A stretch of 64,000 nt of DNA from Granulicella sp. dw_53. GTDB lineage: Bacteria; Acidobacteriota; Terriglobia; Terriglobales; Acidobacteriaceae. A program made the position numbers and the translations under genes. Position 1 is the first letter of the stretch. Every line of letters begins with the position of its first letter. Positions 18,028 to 26,714 of the stretch are shown here, in pieces. The notes under the pieces were generated by a model. It ran no database searches, was not told the origin of the DNA, and worked only from the letters and a program-made list of their open reading frames with translations. The DNA is taken from NCBI RefSeq assembly GCF_018449545.1, contig NZ_JAAVUR010000011.1:124001-188000 (forward strand), in the 5' to 3' direction.

Positions 18028-21000
18028 TTAGAACAACAATTTGAGTCCGAACTGCAGCTGCCGTGGAGAGTTTGCCTGGCTCGTGATCTGACCGAAGCTA
18101 GCATCAGTGACACTTGTGTTGGGGGCACCGAATTGAACATGGTTGAAGACATTGAACGCTTCGGCACGGAACTGCAGCTTGAGCCGCTCCGCAGAGCCAA
18201 ACTCCTTGAAGGCCGAAAGGTCTGTGCTATCGAGGCCCGGGGAGCGCAGATTACTGTAGTACGCGGGTCCATTGCCAAGGGTAAAAGGCGCCGGTTGGCT
18301 GAAGTCCGACGTATTGAAGTATCGATTAAGCCGATTGTGAATATCTCCAGAGAGGGATGCGTTCTGGAAGTTCGTATTTGCGTACAAGGTCTGATAGTTG
18401 AAGTTGGATAGAGTATTGCTCGCACTAATCTGCAGCGGAGTGCCGCCCTGGATGGTCGTGATGCCGTTGACCTGCCAACCGCCAAGCGCGACGTCCTCAA
18501 GCCGCGACATGTGACCGCCGACAAGCCGGCCTCGCCCAATTGGCAGTTCGTAGATATAGCTCACGACAAGGCGTTGGCTGACGTCCTGTGAGCTGACCGC
18601 GTAGTCACCCATCGGATTGAAGCTGTCCTGATGGGTCGTACCATTGTCGAAGTTCTTCGACCAGACGTACGATCCCTGCAGTTGGAATCCAGACGAGAAG
18701 CGCTTGTTGAGGCGGAGTTGCAGTCCGTCATATTGATTATTGCCACCGGCAAGAAAAAGCGGAAGCACGCTGGTGAATTGTGAATATCGCTCGAGCAGCT
18801 GCCCGCGCGAGGTGGTCGCGGCTGCCAGCGCGCCGGTACTAATAGAGCCGAAGTATGGATTCGCCACACTACTGTTCAGAGCGGATCCCAGGGCCAGATC
18901 CCCCTTCGGTAGCTGGTTGAAGTCGATACCGCCTTCTCTGCTCTGCTGCTGCTTACGTCCGCGGTTTCCAACGTACGCGATATCGAAGGTCAGCCCATGA
19001 GGCAGGGTCTGCTCCACGTCGAGGTTGTACTGGATGACATACGGCGTGGGTGTATTTTGCAGTACACCTTCGATCTGGCCGCCAACGCCCGTCGTCAGGC
19101 CATCTGAAGCTCCCGGAGGTGCCTGAAACCCTTGAGGAAAGGGGTTGTCTAAAGTGTTAAAGGGCGTAATTCCGTCAAGCGAGCTAACCCAGGTATTCTG
19201 CACACGAAAGCCATACGGGCCGACGGTACCGGCTGCAGCCTGTGCCGATGGTCCGTAAACGATTGCCCCGCCTCCATGAACTGCCGTTGTCGAAGTGGCA
19301 GCGTACGCAAAGCCCACGCGCGGAGCGAAGTTGTTGGCATCCATATGGTATTGATGCCGGCTCTTGCCATCGACCCCGACAAAGACAAGGCCACCCTGTA
19401 ACCCCGAGACTACAGACGACAGTGGCGATGAGACTGTGGGATCGAAGTAGTTCATGCGATTGAAGCGCTCGGTGCGTGGCGTATCCAGGTCATACCGGAT
19501 GCCTAGGTTCAGTGTTAGCTTCCGGTTCACATGCCAATCGTCCTGCAGATATTCCGCGAAATAGTAGCTCTGTGATGCATCGTCCTTGAAGTTTTGAGTG
19601 AGGTCGCCCGTGCCGGTGCCGAGCAGCATAGTCGCCAGCCCATTGCCAGTGTTCGCGCTGGCGGCGTTTGGATTGGGCCCCTGTGTAAAGTTGGTCCCGA
19701 AGGTGAAGTTTCCTGAGCTGTCGTTGCTCTCATGATCGTTTACCCGGATTAGGCGTCCATCGAAACCTGCTTTGAAGGTATGCGGCCCATGTACCCAGGT
19801 AAGAGAGGAGAGCAGGCTATAGGTCATGAAGGCGTTATGGCGGTTGCCAGCGTCGCCGAGATGCGTGTAGCCGCTTGGCGAAAAGACCGGGAAGAGAGCA
19901 GTGCCGCCCGCCTGATCGAGACTGCCCGGCAGGCCAAGACTCGACGCCTGAAAGCCAAGGCTTTTATTGAGGAAGTTGAATAGGGTTCGTGAAAAGCCCA
20001 GACGCACATCGAAGATCATTCGGGAACTGGGGGTGGTCGTATAACCTACCGTCAGATCGCGAGCAAAGTCCTGATTGTCGATGAGGTCTTCGGCAACCGC
20101 TTGCGCAGCCGGAAAGAGCGGATTGGGATTATTGTCAACGACGCGGTTCGAGTATCGGGCGAAGACCTTCTGGCGGTCGCTGATGCTGTGGTCTATACGA
20201 ACATCCCAGGACGTGATCTGGTTGATCTGACTGCCGCTGGCAAAATAGTTGTTCGCGTTCGTGATTGGATTTCCTTGGGTGTTGGGAAGGGGAAAATAGG
20301 TGAGAGCCTTCAGCGCCACGGCGCTTAACATTCCTTTAGGAATCACGTTATTGGGGAAGGGATCGCGGATGAAGCCGGAGCCGTTCGGATTGGCTCGGGT
20401 GCTAAAGGGATTAAAGATGGTAATCAATTGACCGTTGGCGCCGAAGGTCTGCGAGAAGTCGCCATTCCGCTGCGCTTGCGTCGGAACGGTCGTGGTCACG
20501 GACTGGAAAGAGTTCTGGCGCAACAGCTCGGTGGACACCAGGAAGAAGGTCTTGTTCTTGTAGATCGGGCCGCTTAAGACTCCTCCGTATTGGTTGCGAT
20601 GAAACGGCGGCAGTGGTACCCCATGCTGATTGGAAAAGTAGTCGTTGGCGTCGAGAGCATTGTTGCGAATGAACTCGAAGGCAGTTCCATGGAATTGGTT
20701 TGTACCGGATTTGAAGACGACATTGACGATACCGTCGAGGGAGCGGCCAAACTCAGCCGGATAGCTCTGCGCCAGGACACGAAATTCACCGATAGCGTCG
20801 ATCGAGGGAAAGACGCCGATGCCCGCATTGCCGTTCACCGTCGGAAAGCCGGCGGGCGTTCCATCCACAAGCGTGTCGGTGTATCCCTGGCGACCACCGT
20901 TCACGGAGAAGCCAACGGCGTTATAGTCGTCCCCGACTGATCCTGCGAAACCCGGTACCAGGGCCAGCAAGGAGTAAGGATTACGGGTATTGAGGGGTAG

Positions 21001-21444
21001 ATTGCGAAGTTGTACTCCATTGACTTCGTCGCTGACGATGGAAGAAACAGTATCCAGTCCGGAGACGTCCGCATTAACTGTCACTGATTGTTGAAGCTGT
21101 CCCACTTCAAGTGCGACATCCTGGGTAGCGTGTTGATCCAGGTCGAGCTTTATGCCGGTCTGCTCATAGGACTGAAAGCCTTTTGCCTGAATGTTCAATC
21201 TGTAAGTTCCAGGCTGGAGATTAAGAATTGAATACTCCCCATTTTCATTGGAGAGCCCGGTAGTCCGGGCATTCGTTCCAGTATTTGTAGCTGCCACCAC
21301 GGCCCCCTTGACGGTGCCGCCTCCGGAATCCCGGACCACGCCAAGAAGAGTTGCTCCAGTGCTCTGGCTGAGCCCGCTTTGACATAGAGCGAGCGAAATG
21401 AGTATGCACGCAAATTGAATCCACTTGAGTCTTGTATGTTTCAT
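18028..21444 (-). CDS. Oar-like TonB-dependent receptor
   Basis: About 1138 residues from the ATG at 21444, which has GGAGGG about ten bases upstream. A signal peptide (FACILISLALCQSGLSQ) is followed by a carboxypeptidase-regulatory-like domain (GVVRDSGGGTVKGAVV to LQPGTYRLNIQAKGF), then a plug (LRNLPLNTRNPYSLLALVPG, FSVNGGRQGYTDTLVDG, YPAEFGRSLDGIVNVVFKSG) and a large beta-barrel ending in FGLKLLF. The terminal Phe is the outer-membrane assembly signal. It would import a bulky, probably glycan-derived ligand with TonB energy. The downstream phosphodiesterase and alpha-galactosidase and the divergent membrane regulator point to a utilisation locus. Full length for this family. Confidence 0.92.
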   Translation of the reverse strand: MKHTRLKWIQFACILISLALCQSGLSQSTGATLLGVVRDSGGGTVKGAVVAATNTGTNARTTGLSNENGEYSILNLQPGTYRLNIQAKGFQSYEQTGIKLDLDQHATQDVALEVGQLQQSVTVNADVSGLDTVSSIVSDEVNGVQLRNLPLNTRNPYSLLALVPGFAGSVGDDYNAVGFSVNGGRQGYTDTLVDGTPAGFPTVNGNAGIGVFPSIDAIGEFRVLAQSYPAEFGRSLDGIVNVVFKSGTNQFHGTAFEFIRNNALDANDYFSNQHGVPLPPFHRNQYGGVLSGPIYKNKTFFLVSTELLRQNSFQSVTTTVPTQAQRNGDFSQTFGANGQLITIFNPFSTRANPNGSGFIRDPFPNNVIPKGMLSAVALKALTYFPLPNTQGNPITNANNYFASGSQINQITSWDVRIDHSISDRQKVFARYSNRVVDNNPNPLFPAAQAVAEDLIDNQDFARDLTVGYTTTPSSRMIFDVRLGFSRTLFNFLNKSLGFQASSLGLPGSLDQAGGTALFPVFSPSGYTHLGDAGNRHNAFMTYSLLSSLTWVHGPHTFKAGFDGRLIRVNDHESNDSSGNFTFGTNFTQGPNPNAASANTGNGLATMLLGTGTGDLTQNFKDDASQSYYFAEYLQDDWHVNRKLTLNLGIRYDLDTPRTERFNRMNYFDPTVSSPLSSVVSGLQGGLVFVGVDGKSRHQYHMDANNFAPRVGFAYAATSTTAVHGGGAIVYGPSAQAAAGTVGPYGFRVQNTWVSSLDGITPFNTLDNPFPQGFQAPPGASDGLTTGVGGQIEGVLQNTPTPYVIQYNLDVEQTLPHGLTFDIAYVGNRGRKQQQSREGGIDFNQLPKGDLALGSALNSSVANPYFGSISTGALAAATTSRGQLLERYSQFTSVLPLFLAGGNNQYDGLQLRLNKRFSSGFQLQGSYVWSKNFDNGTTHQDSFNPMGDYAVSSQDVSQRLVVSYIYELPIGRGRLVGGHMSRLEDVALGGWQVNGITTIQGGTPLQISASNTLSNFNYQTLYANTNFQNASLSGDIHNRLNRYFNTSDFSQPAPFTLGNGPAYYSNLRSPGLDSTDLSAFKEFGSAERLKLQFRAEAFNVFNHVQFGAPNTSVTDASFGQITSQANSPRQLQFGLKLLF

Positions 21445-21634
21445 CGGGATGTTGCCCTCCATAAACCGAAAGAAATCAGGATTGCCGGTGATGTGTTTGA
21501 AAGATTCGAATAGAACGCGGCCGCTCTCCAAGCAGGGGCCGACTGATGCGACATTGGCTTAGTGTGGTCAACGGCGATCGAATGATGACAAGCTATGGCT
21601 ACCGTGACTGTAGGGCCCTGTTGAAGAATTCACT

Positions 21635-21658
21635 CCGGTGTTTCACAGTGAAAGCCGG
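21635..21658. promoter_or_regulatory. Dyad in the receptor/regulator divergent interval
   Basis: CCGG-TG-TTTCAC-A-GTGAAA-G-CCGG is an interrupted inverted repeat of 10 paired bases. It lies between the TonB receptor and the divergent wHTH membrane regulator and is a candidate binding site for that regulator. Confidence 0.45.
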
Positions 21659-21781
21659 ATTTCGGCGCCAAGTGGCATTGAATAAATGATTTACAGAGGG
21701 TTCACAATAGTTGGTTGCAACTGTTGCAAGACCCTGGTTTACATACCGTTCACGCAACTGGCTTCTACTGGGAGAACAAGC

Positions 21782-23179
21782 GTGTCTATATCAGCCACAA
21801 GTATCGAGAGTGAGCCTAAGTCCCATTCGCAGGACGCTCGTTGGTTGCTTGCGCGACGCGTCGCAAAGTCCTCAACCTTTGCACGGTCGGAGCAACTGCC
21901 CAAGCTTCTGCTGTATGTCTGCAAGATGGCGATCTCGAACCGAGCCGACGCGATCAACGAACAGCGGATCGGGATAGAAGTTTATGGAAGATCGCCAAAC
22001 TACGATCCGGCTGTGGATGGGATCGTACGATCCCATGCGACGCGACTACGCCAAAAGCTCGAGTCTTACTTCAGCACCGAGGGCGCTCATGAAGCGATGC
22101 GGATCGAGATACCCAGAGGCGGCTACGTTCCCCGGTTTTACACTCTGGAGAGCGAAGCGCCCCGGGCAGCAGAAGCCTGCGCCGAGGAGGACGCCCTAGA
22201 GGAAAGGCCATCTGGCTTCGCAGCCTCCGACCCTCTTGAGCCTATTCTGTTGCCAGAAGCGTTGCCCCAAAACAAGATATTTGGTCGTCAATGGATCAGA
22301 CCTTTTCTTGCTGGCCTTGCCATTTCTGCTGCCCTCATCGCAGGCGTGCTTCACCTTCGCCATGACTCAGCGCTGGCGGCGGGACGTTCTGAGATAACGC
22401 AAACTGAAATCGAATACAGGTTTTGGAGTAAGCTGTTTCCAATTAACGGACGAACGCTAATCGTTTCCGGTGATAGCGGACTAGTACTCTATGAAACGGT
22501 GACTGGCCAAGTGGTCACTCTCTCCGACTACATCGATGGCGTGTATCGCGATCCTAATCGAGCAAAGACTATCGCTTCTGAGGTACCTCAGGAGCTAACT
22601 TTTGATCTGGCTTCACGGCGCTATAGCAGCTTCGTTGACCTTACCTTGTCATCGCAACTATCTCATCTGCCAGAATGGAATGCGGAACGCACAACCACCA
22701 TCTTTGCTCGTGATCTCAGACCGGCAGATGCCGGCAATTCAAACCTCATTCTCATCGGGTCTCGACAGGCGAACCCATGGGTTTCACTCATTGAGCCATC
22801 GATGAACTTCGTTCTGGCCCCTGACGGTAAGAGGGGGTTCTATTTCGCTAATCGTCATCCCCATGATGGCGAACTAAAAGAATATATTCCCAAGCCTGAG
22901 CCAGGGACTCTTGGAGCTTCTGTTGTATATGGAGATGTGGCCTACCTTCCTAATCCAGGCGGGCAGGGTATGGTGTTGTCCTTGGGTGGACTATGGATAA
23001 CGGGAACACAATCGGCTGGCAACTTTGTTCTGAATGGAGCCCTGTTTTCAAAATGGTTGAAATCCATTGCCGGTTCCGACGGGTCAATTCCTCCATTTGA
23101 ATTGTTGATCGGGACTAAGAACCTCCAGGGAAATGCGACCGATTCGTCAATCATCGCGAAAAGAGTTTGGGGCAAATGA
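21782..23179 (+). CDS. Membrane-anchored winged-helix regulator (acidobacterial type)
   Basis: About 465 residues. I choose GTG 21782 because GGGAGA lies six bases before it; an in-frame ATG at 21686 adds 32 residues without a good site. Residues 18-118 form a winged-helix-like DNA-binding domain (LPKLLLYVC, INEQRIGIEVYGRSPNYDP, IVRSHATRLRQKLESYF, EIPRGGYVPRF). A single transmembrane helix follows at about 172-192 (FLAGLAISAALIAGVLHL). The C-terminal 270 residues would lie in the periplasm (LILIGSRQANPWVSL, VAYLPNPGGQGMV). I recall this architecture as frequent in Acidobacteriota but without a named function. Divergent from a TonB receptor, it fits a one-component sensor of periplasmic ligand; that is inference. 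Confidence 0.7.
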   Translation: MSISATSIESEPKSHSQDARWLLARRVAKSSTFARSEQLPKLLLYVCKMAISNRADAINEQRIGIEVYGRSPNYDPAVDGIVRSHATRLRQKLESYFSTEGAHEAMRIEIPRGGYVPRFYTLESEAPRAAEACAEEDALEERPSGFAASDPLEPILLPEALPQNKIFGRQWIRPFLAGLAISAALIAGVLHLRHDSALAAGRSEITQTEIEYRFWSKLFPINGRTLIVSGDSGLVLYETVTGQVVTLSDYIDGVYRDPNRAKTIASEVPQELTFDLASRRYSSFVDLTLSSQLSHLPEWNAERTTTIFARDLRPADAGNSNLILIGSRQANPWVSLIEPSMNFVLAPDGKRGFYFANRHPHDGELKEYIPKPEPGTLGASVVYGDVAYLPNPGGQGMVLSLGGLWITGTQSAGNFVLNGALFSKWLKSIAGSDGSIPPFELLIGTKNLQGNATDSSIIAKRVWGK

Positions 23180-23209
23180 TTTCGGACCGCGGGTCTTTCT
23201 TCACCTCGC

Positions 23210-23389
23210 TTACGGTTCGATGATCTCGACTTCCTTCTAATGAGCAGTGGCACGCTGCACTTCCGCCATCGGGTTACGTTCAATCAATCGCCACCGCACA
23301 GCCTTGTCCAATGCCTGGGCGACCAAGGCAGCTACCGCGTTGACCGCCTTAGGAGATAGCACCGCCTGCCGTCTCGATATTGCTCTGTC
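23210..23389 (-). pseudogene. Integrase (tyrosine recombinase) core-binding remnant
   Basis: Minus-strand translation gives SRRQAVLSPKAV, then VAQALDKAVRWRLIERNPMA and, after one in-frame TAG, KEVEIIEP. This is the SAM-like core-binding domain and start of the catalytic domain of phage/ICE tyrosine recombinases (LSPKTV...AL..AVRW.LI.RNP). The catalytic Arg-His-Tyr part is missing. It lies at the 3' side of tRNA-Pro, the usual place for such an integrase. The rest of 23180-23652 is non-coding; CAAAGCT-TCCGC/GCGG-AGCTTTG at 23568-23598 is an interrupted hairpin. Confidence 0.6.
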
Positions 23390-23652
23390 TTAATGCCGCC
23401 CTGCCTAAGCAGCCTGCCGAAGTCTTGCTCAAACCCCATTGAAGCGAGTTTTTGGATGGGTACGTCGCCAAACGATGCGCAAGGATTCAAGACCAAGGGC
23501 GAGGCTGATGCTGTGGGACGACGCGACCGCAGACATCATTGCTAGGACGCTGAAACAACCTCAAAAACAAAGCTTCCGCCAAGCGGATGTTAGCTTTGAT
23601 TATCCCAAACGGCCTCTTCTAGTGGTAAAGGCTGATAATAAAAGAGTTTAAA

Positions 23653-23729
<77 letters not shown>

Positions 23730-23911
23730 AACTTGTTGCGATCCGTATTGCTCAGGTGCCTGGGTGGCCTGCTGGTCCGCTTACCGACTGATTCAGTTTA
23801 GCAGAGATTGGCTGTGGGAGTGGAAGTGGGTCGTGCACAGGCTGGGTTGGTTCTCCGTGTGTCTTGCTGGTGGTCATAGGTTCTGTGTAGGTGTTGTCGT
23901 TGGCTGAAGAT

Positions 23912-24475
23912 CTATTCGAACAGGGTTTGTGCTCGTTGGAGTTCTTCTGCGGTGTCTACGTCCAGTTCTCCGTTTGGGAGGTTCAGGTAGGTGGCTTTTT
24001 GCAGGAGGTTTCGGGCTCCTGTGTCGCCTTGGAGAGTCGTTAACTCTTGGAAGACTTGGGCTGGGAAGTAGGCTGGTACTCCGCGGCGTCCAGCGTATTC
24101 CGATGCTATGACTTCTTGTCCGCCTTTGGCCAGGTTGCGCAGATGCTCGGATGTGACGGCTGGCTGATCGCAGGCCATGATTACGACTGCTTCTGCGCCT
24201 GCGTTCGCGGCGGCGTTCACTCCTGCGCGGATCGATGAGGCCATTCCTTCTTCGGCGGCTTCGTTCAGGACTGTGGTGCAGCCTGGGAGGGTTTCGAGTC
24301 CGAAGTTGGTGTTCTGTTCGCTGGAGACGACGATATAGACGGGATTCAGTCCGGCTTCGAGGGCTACGCGAAGCGTTCGCTCCAGGAGCGTTTCTCCGGC
24401 CAGAACGATGGTTTGTTTTGGACGGCCAAGTCTGCGGGAGGATCCGGCGGCCAGGATGATTCCGGCGACCTTCAC
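23912..24475 (-). CDS. mocA: MocA-type molybdenum cofactor cytidylyltransferase
   Basis: 187 residues. The nucleotidyltransferase signature is at the N-terminus: GIILAAGSSRRLGRPKQ (residues 5-21). NEAAEEGMASSIRAGV and VIMACDQPAV, with the metal-binding Asp, follow, and then the GVPAYFP segment of the MocA/MobA-like fold. This family attaches CMP to molybdopterin to make MCD, the form used by xanthine dehydrogenase-type enzymes. Its ATG overlaps the stop of the upstream xdhC by four bases. Together they act as the maturation pair of the hydroxylase encoded further upstream. Confidence 0.88.
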   Translation of the reverse strand: MKVAGIILAAGSSRRLGRPKQTIVLAGETLLERTLRVALEAGLNPVYIVVSSEQNTNFGLETLPGCTTVLNEAAEEGMASSIRAGVNAAANAGAEAVVIMACDQPAVTSEHLRNLAKGGQEVIASEYAGRRGVPAYFPAQVFQELTTLQGDTGARNLLQKATYLNLPNGELDVDTAEELQRAQTLFE

Positions 24476-25608
24476 TGCGTGGCGACCTCATCCAAGGCAC
24501 ATTGCTGGTGGAGGTACTGGTTGGTGCTTCCTATCGCGATCTGCTCCGCTACGTCGGTTGCGGATAGCCTGCGCGAGGCTCCTAACTTCCCCTGGATACA
24601 GGCCTGGGCTTCGGCGATTACTGCCAGGGCGATCGCCTCTGGACCGTCCCCTCCGAGGTCCAGACCGATCGGCGCATAGAGCCGTGCACAGCACTCTGTT
24701 ACCGACAGTCCGATCCTGGCCGCTGCTTCACTGACTAACAGACTGCTGCGGTGGCGTGCTCCGAGCACTCCCAGATAGCGTGGCGCGATGGGCAGAAGCG
24801 TCGTTAACAGCTCCCGATCCTGTTCGAAGCTGTGGGTCATCAGGACTACGGCGTCTTCGGAGGAGATTCTTAGCTGCTCTACTAATAATTCTGGAGAGGA
24901 GCCTGTGATCCATACCACCTTCGATGCTGCAGGGAAGCGTTCTGCCCTTGCCAACTGGGCGCGGCCATCCGCGACCACAACGTTCCAGCCCAGGGATGAA
25001 GCCATGCTGACCATCGGCCTGGCGTCTTCTCCTGCTCCGAGCACTACAAGCCGCTGGGGTGGTCGAAGCTCCTCGACGAAGCGTCCCTCGTACTCGTATC
25101 CCGGTGCCAGAGTGCGTGCGCACTCGATCTTTGTCTCTTTCAGACCTTCGCTCGCGAAGACTACGTGGCCGTCGGAGGCCAGCACCAATCGTCGCAGACC
25201 TCTGCTGGAGGTGGGATCGGGGAGGAAGCTCACCATCACGCTGGACTCTCCACGGAGCGAAGCCTCCATGGCCTCTATTGCTGCTTGAAACTCCGGCGTG
25301 TCCACGGGCTCGATCAGCAGGTCGACTACTCCACCGCAGCCCAGCCCATAGGGCATGTTCGCGGTGTCGTCGAAGAGGGTTGAGTACTGCTTGATGACCG
25401 CTCCGCTGCGGACCATCCATGCGGCTTTGCGGACCAGCTCGCCCTCCAGACATCCTCCGCTGATGGTTCCGGCGTATTCTCCGTCCGTCGTTGCCAGGAT
25501 GCGTGCTCCTGGCCGACGGTAGGAGGAGCCTTCGACTCGCACCAGGGTCACCAGGGCGGATAGTCTCCCCTGGCGAGCCAGATTCGTGATCTGCCGACGC
25601 TCCATCAT
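24472..25608 (-). CDS. xdhC: XdhC-family molybdenum hydroxylase maturation factor
   Basis: About 378 residues. ATGs at 25608 and 25605 follow AGAAGGGG, so the longer in-frame extension is not needed. The N-terminal XdhC/CoxI domain shows VRVEGSSYRRPGARI, GTISGGCLEGEL and YGLGCGGVVDLLIEP. The C-terminal Rossmann domain shows LVVLGAGEDARPM, VVVADGRAQLARAE and VLMTHSFEQDRELL, then YLGVLGARHR. XdhC binds molybdenum cofactor, helps its sulfuration and hands it to the large subunit. Cotranscribed with mocA. Its leader contains two alternative palindromes and a nested hairpin. Confidence 0.93.
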   Translation of the reverse strand: MMERRQITNLARQGRLSALVTLVRVEGSSYRRPGARILATTDGEYAGTISGGCLEGELVRKAAWMVRSGAVIKQYSTLFDDTANMPYGLGCGGVVDLLIEPVDTPEFQAAIEAMEASLRGESSVMVSFLPDPTSSRGLRRLVLASDGHVVFASEGLKETKIECARTLAPGYEYEGRFVEELRPPQRLVVLGAGEDARPMVSMASSLGWNVVVADGRAQLARAERFPAASKVVWITGSSPELLVEQLRISSEDAVVLMTHSFEQDRELLTTLLPIAPRYLGVLGARHRSSLLVSEAAARIGLSVTECCARLYAPIGLDLGGDGPEAIALAVIAEAQACIQGKLGASRRLSATDVAEQIAIGSTNQYLHQQCALDEVATQ

Positions 25609-25715
25609 GCTGCCCCTTCTACCCGTTGCTGCCGTGCGTCTTGTTTGATTGGCTCCATAGTACTTGGGCCGCGTCAAACACTACCAGTTCTATCTGGCTA
25701 GGTCCCCTTGATTCA

Positions 25716-25738
25716 GGGGGGTACCCCCCTAGGGGGTA
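25716..25738. promoter_or_regulatory. Overlapping GC palindromes upstream of xdhC
   Basis: GGGGGGTACCCCCC at 25716-25729 is a perfect 14-bp palindrome. TACCCCC-CTA-GGGGGTA extends from 25722 to 25738 and uses the same C run. The two pairings exclude each other, as in an attenuator, or they mark a protein-binding or repeat element. Confidence 0.4.
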
Positions 25739-25753
25739 TTTGGGTGGAAGTGT

Positions 25754-25806
25754 AATCCTTGCAACGACATAGCGGGTGTGATTCCCGCTATCTGATTGCA
25801 AGGATT
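25754..25806. repeat. Long nested hairpin upstream of xdhC
   Basis: AATCCTTGCAA pairs with TTGCAAGGATT (11 bp), then a 4-by-4 internal loop (CGAC/CTGA), then ATAGCGGG pairs with CCCGCTAT (8 bp) around the loop TGTGATT. All 19 pairs are Watson-Crick. It may be a mobile palindromic repeat or an RNA leader structure. Confidence 0.6.
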
Positions 25807-25857
25807 GGGCTTGCGTCCAAATACGTGATGCGCAACGACTTCGCTCCTTTCAACGGC

Positions 25858-25886
25858 AAAACCCCCGGCAAAATTGCCGGGGTTTT
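25858..25886. terminator. Bidirectional-looking intrinsic terminator
   Basis: AAAACCCCCGGCA-AAAT-TGCCGGGGTTTT: a 12-bp stem with one bulged C, GC-rich in the core and A/T at the base, so it can end transcription from either side. It separates the molybdenum hydroxylase operon from xdhC-mocA on the minus strand. Confidence 0.75.
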
Positions 25887-26135
25887 GATCTCTAGTTCTA
25901 TTTTATGGAATGGAGGGAAACTAAAGTGCCACTGGTTTATTTGGTTTGGAATCAGTGAGTTGGTGTTTTTGGGGGCTTGACATGTGATTTTGCTGGGGTT
26001 TGGAAGATGGAAGGGAAGTTTTGTTCAGCTCCAACGGCCGGTTATGCTGTCTTCCCTTCGCTCGCTCCAGAGGCCAGGATGATGGCGCAAAACAAGCAAC
26101 AGCAAGTGCGTGCCACAGGGAAGGTATCGGTTCCC

Positions 26136-26700
26136 CACCCATCGGGCGATCAGGCGCCCTCAGGATGGGGCACCCGGGCTTTGTGGGATTGGGTTGGGGG
26201 GAGAACAACGGCAAGAACAAACAACTGCAAGTGCAACCCCAGGTCTTTCGACTGCGCCCCTCGCGATGAGACTGCGAGGGGCTTCGCTCAAGATGACAAA
26301 TTTGTGGGGCATCTGGATTTGTGGCGGGGAGAGCGTAGATCCCACCCTTCGCGAGAGACAAAGGCGCGAAGGATGGGGCACCCGGGCTTTGTGGGGTTGG
26401 GTTGGGGAGAACAACGGCAAGAACAAGCAACTGCAAGTGCAGCCGCAGGTCTTTCGACTGCGCCCCTCGCGATGAGACTGCGAGGGGCTTCGCTCAAGAT
26501 GACAAATTTGTGGGGCATCTGGATTTGTGGCGGGGGAGAGCGTAGATCCCACCCTTCGCGAGAGACAAAGGCCCTCAGGATGGGGCACCCCGGCTTTGTG
26601 GGTTCTGGAAAGGAAAGCGGTCGGGCTTTGCCCGATACCCCACCCTATTTGCGATGAGACTGCAAAAAGGATGGGGCACCCGCTTTTGTGGCAGGGTGAG
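26136..26700. repeat. Tandem array of structured repeats (period about 207 bp)
   Basis: The segment beginning GGATGGGGCACCC recurs at 26163, 26371 and 26578 (spacings 208 and 207). Each full unit holds two hairpins. One is CCCACCCTTCGCG with CGCGAAGGATGGGG (26341-26378). The other is GCCCCTCGC-GATGAGACT-GCGAGGGGC (26256-26282 and 26462-26488). The array ends with TCGGGC-TTT-GCCCGA (26619-26635) and CCCCACCCTATTTGC-GATGAGACT-GCAAAAAGGATGGGG (26638-26676). The loop GATGAGACT is constant while the stems differ. Open frames across it are artefacts of repetition. Confidence 0.85.
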
Positions 26701-26714
26701 ATGAATGGGGTATG

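Noticed and set aside
23488..23550. Plus-strand GFKTKGEADAVGRRD as an integrase arm-binding domain
   Set aside because: It lies on the opposite strand from the core-binding relic, ends after about 20 residues, and could be chance.
25977..26657. Open frames of up to 226 codons on either strand across the repeat array
   Set aside because: They arise because the repeat unit keeps a frame open; sequence such as CHLERSPSQSHRE is just the hairpin repeat translated.
26136..26700. Possible CRISPR array
   Set aside because: Repeat period is about 207 bp, the units are nearly identical over their whole length, there are no short unique spacers and no cas gene is in the window.
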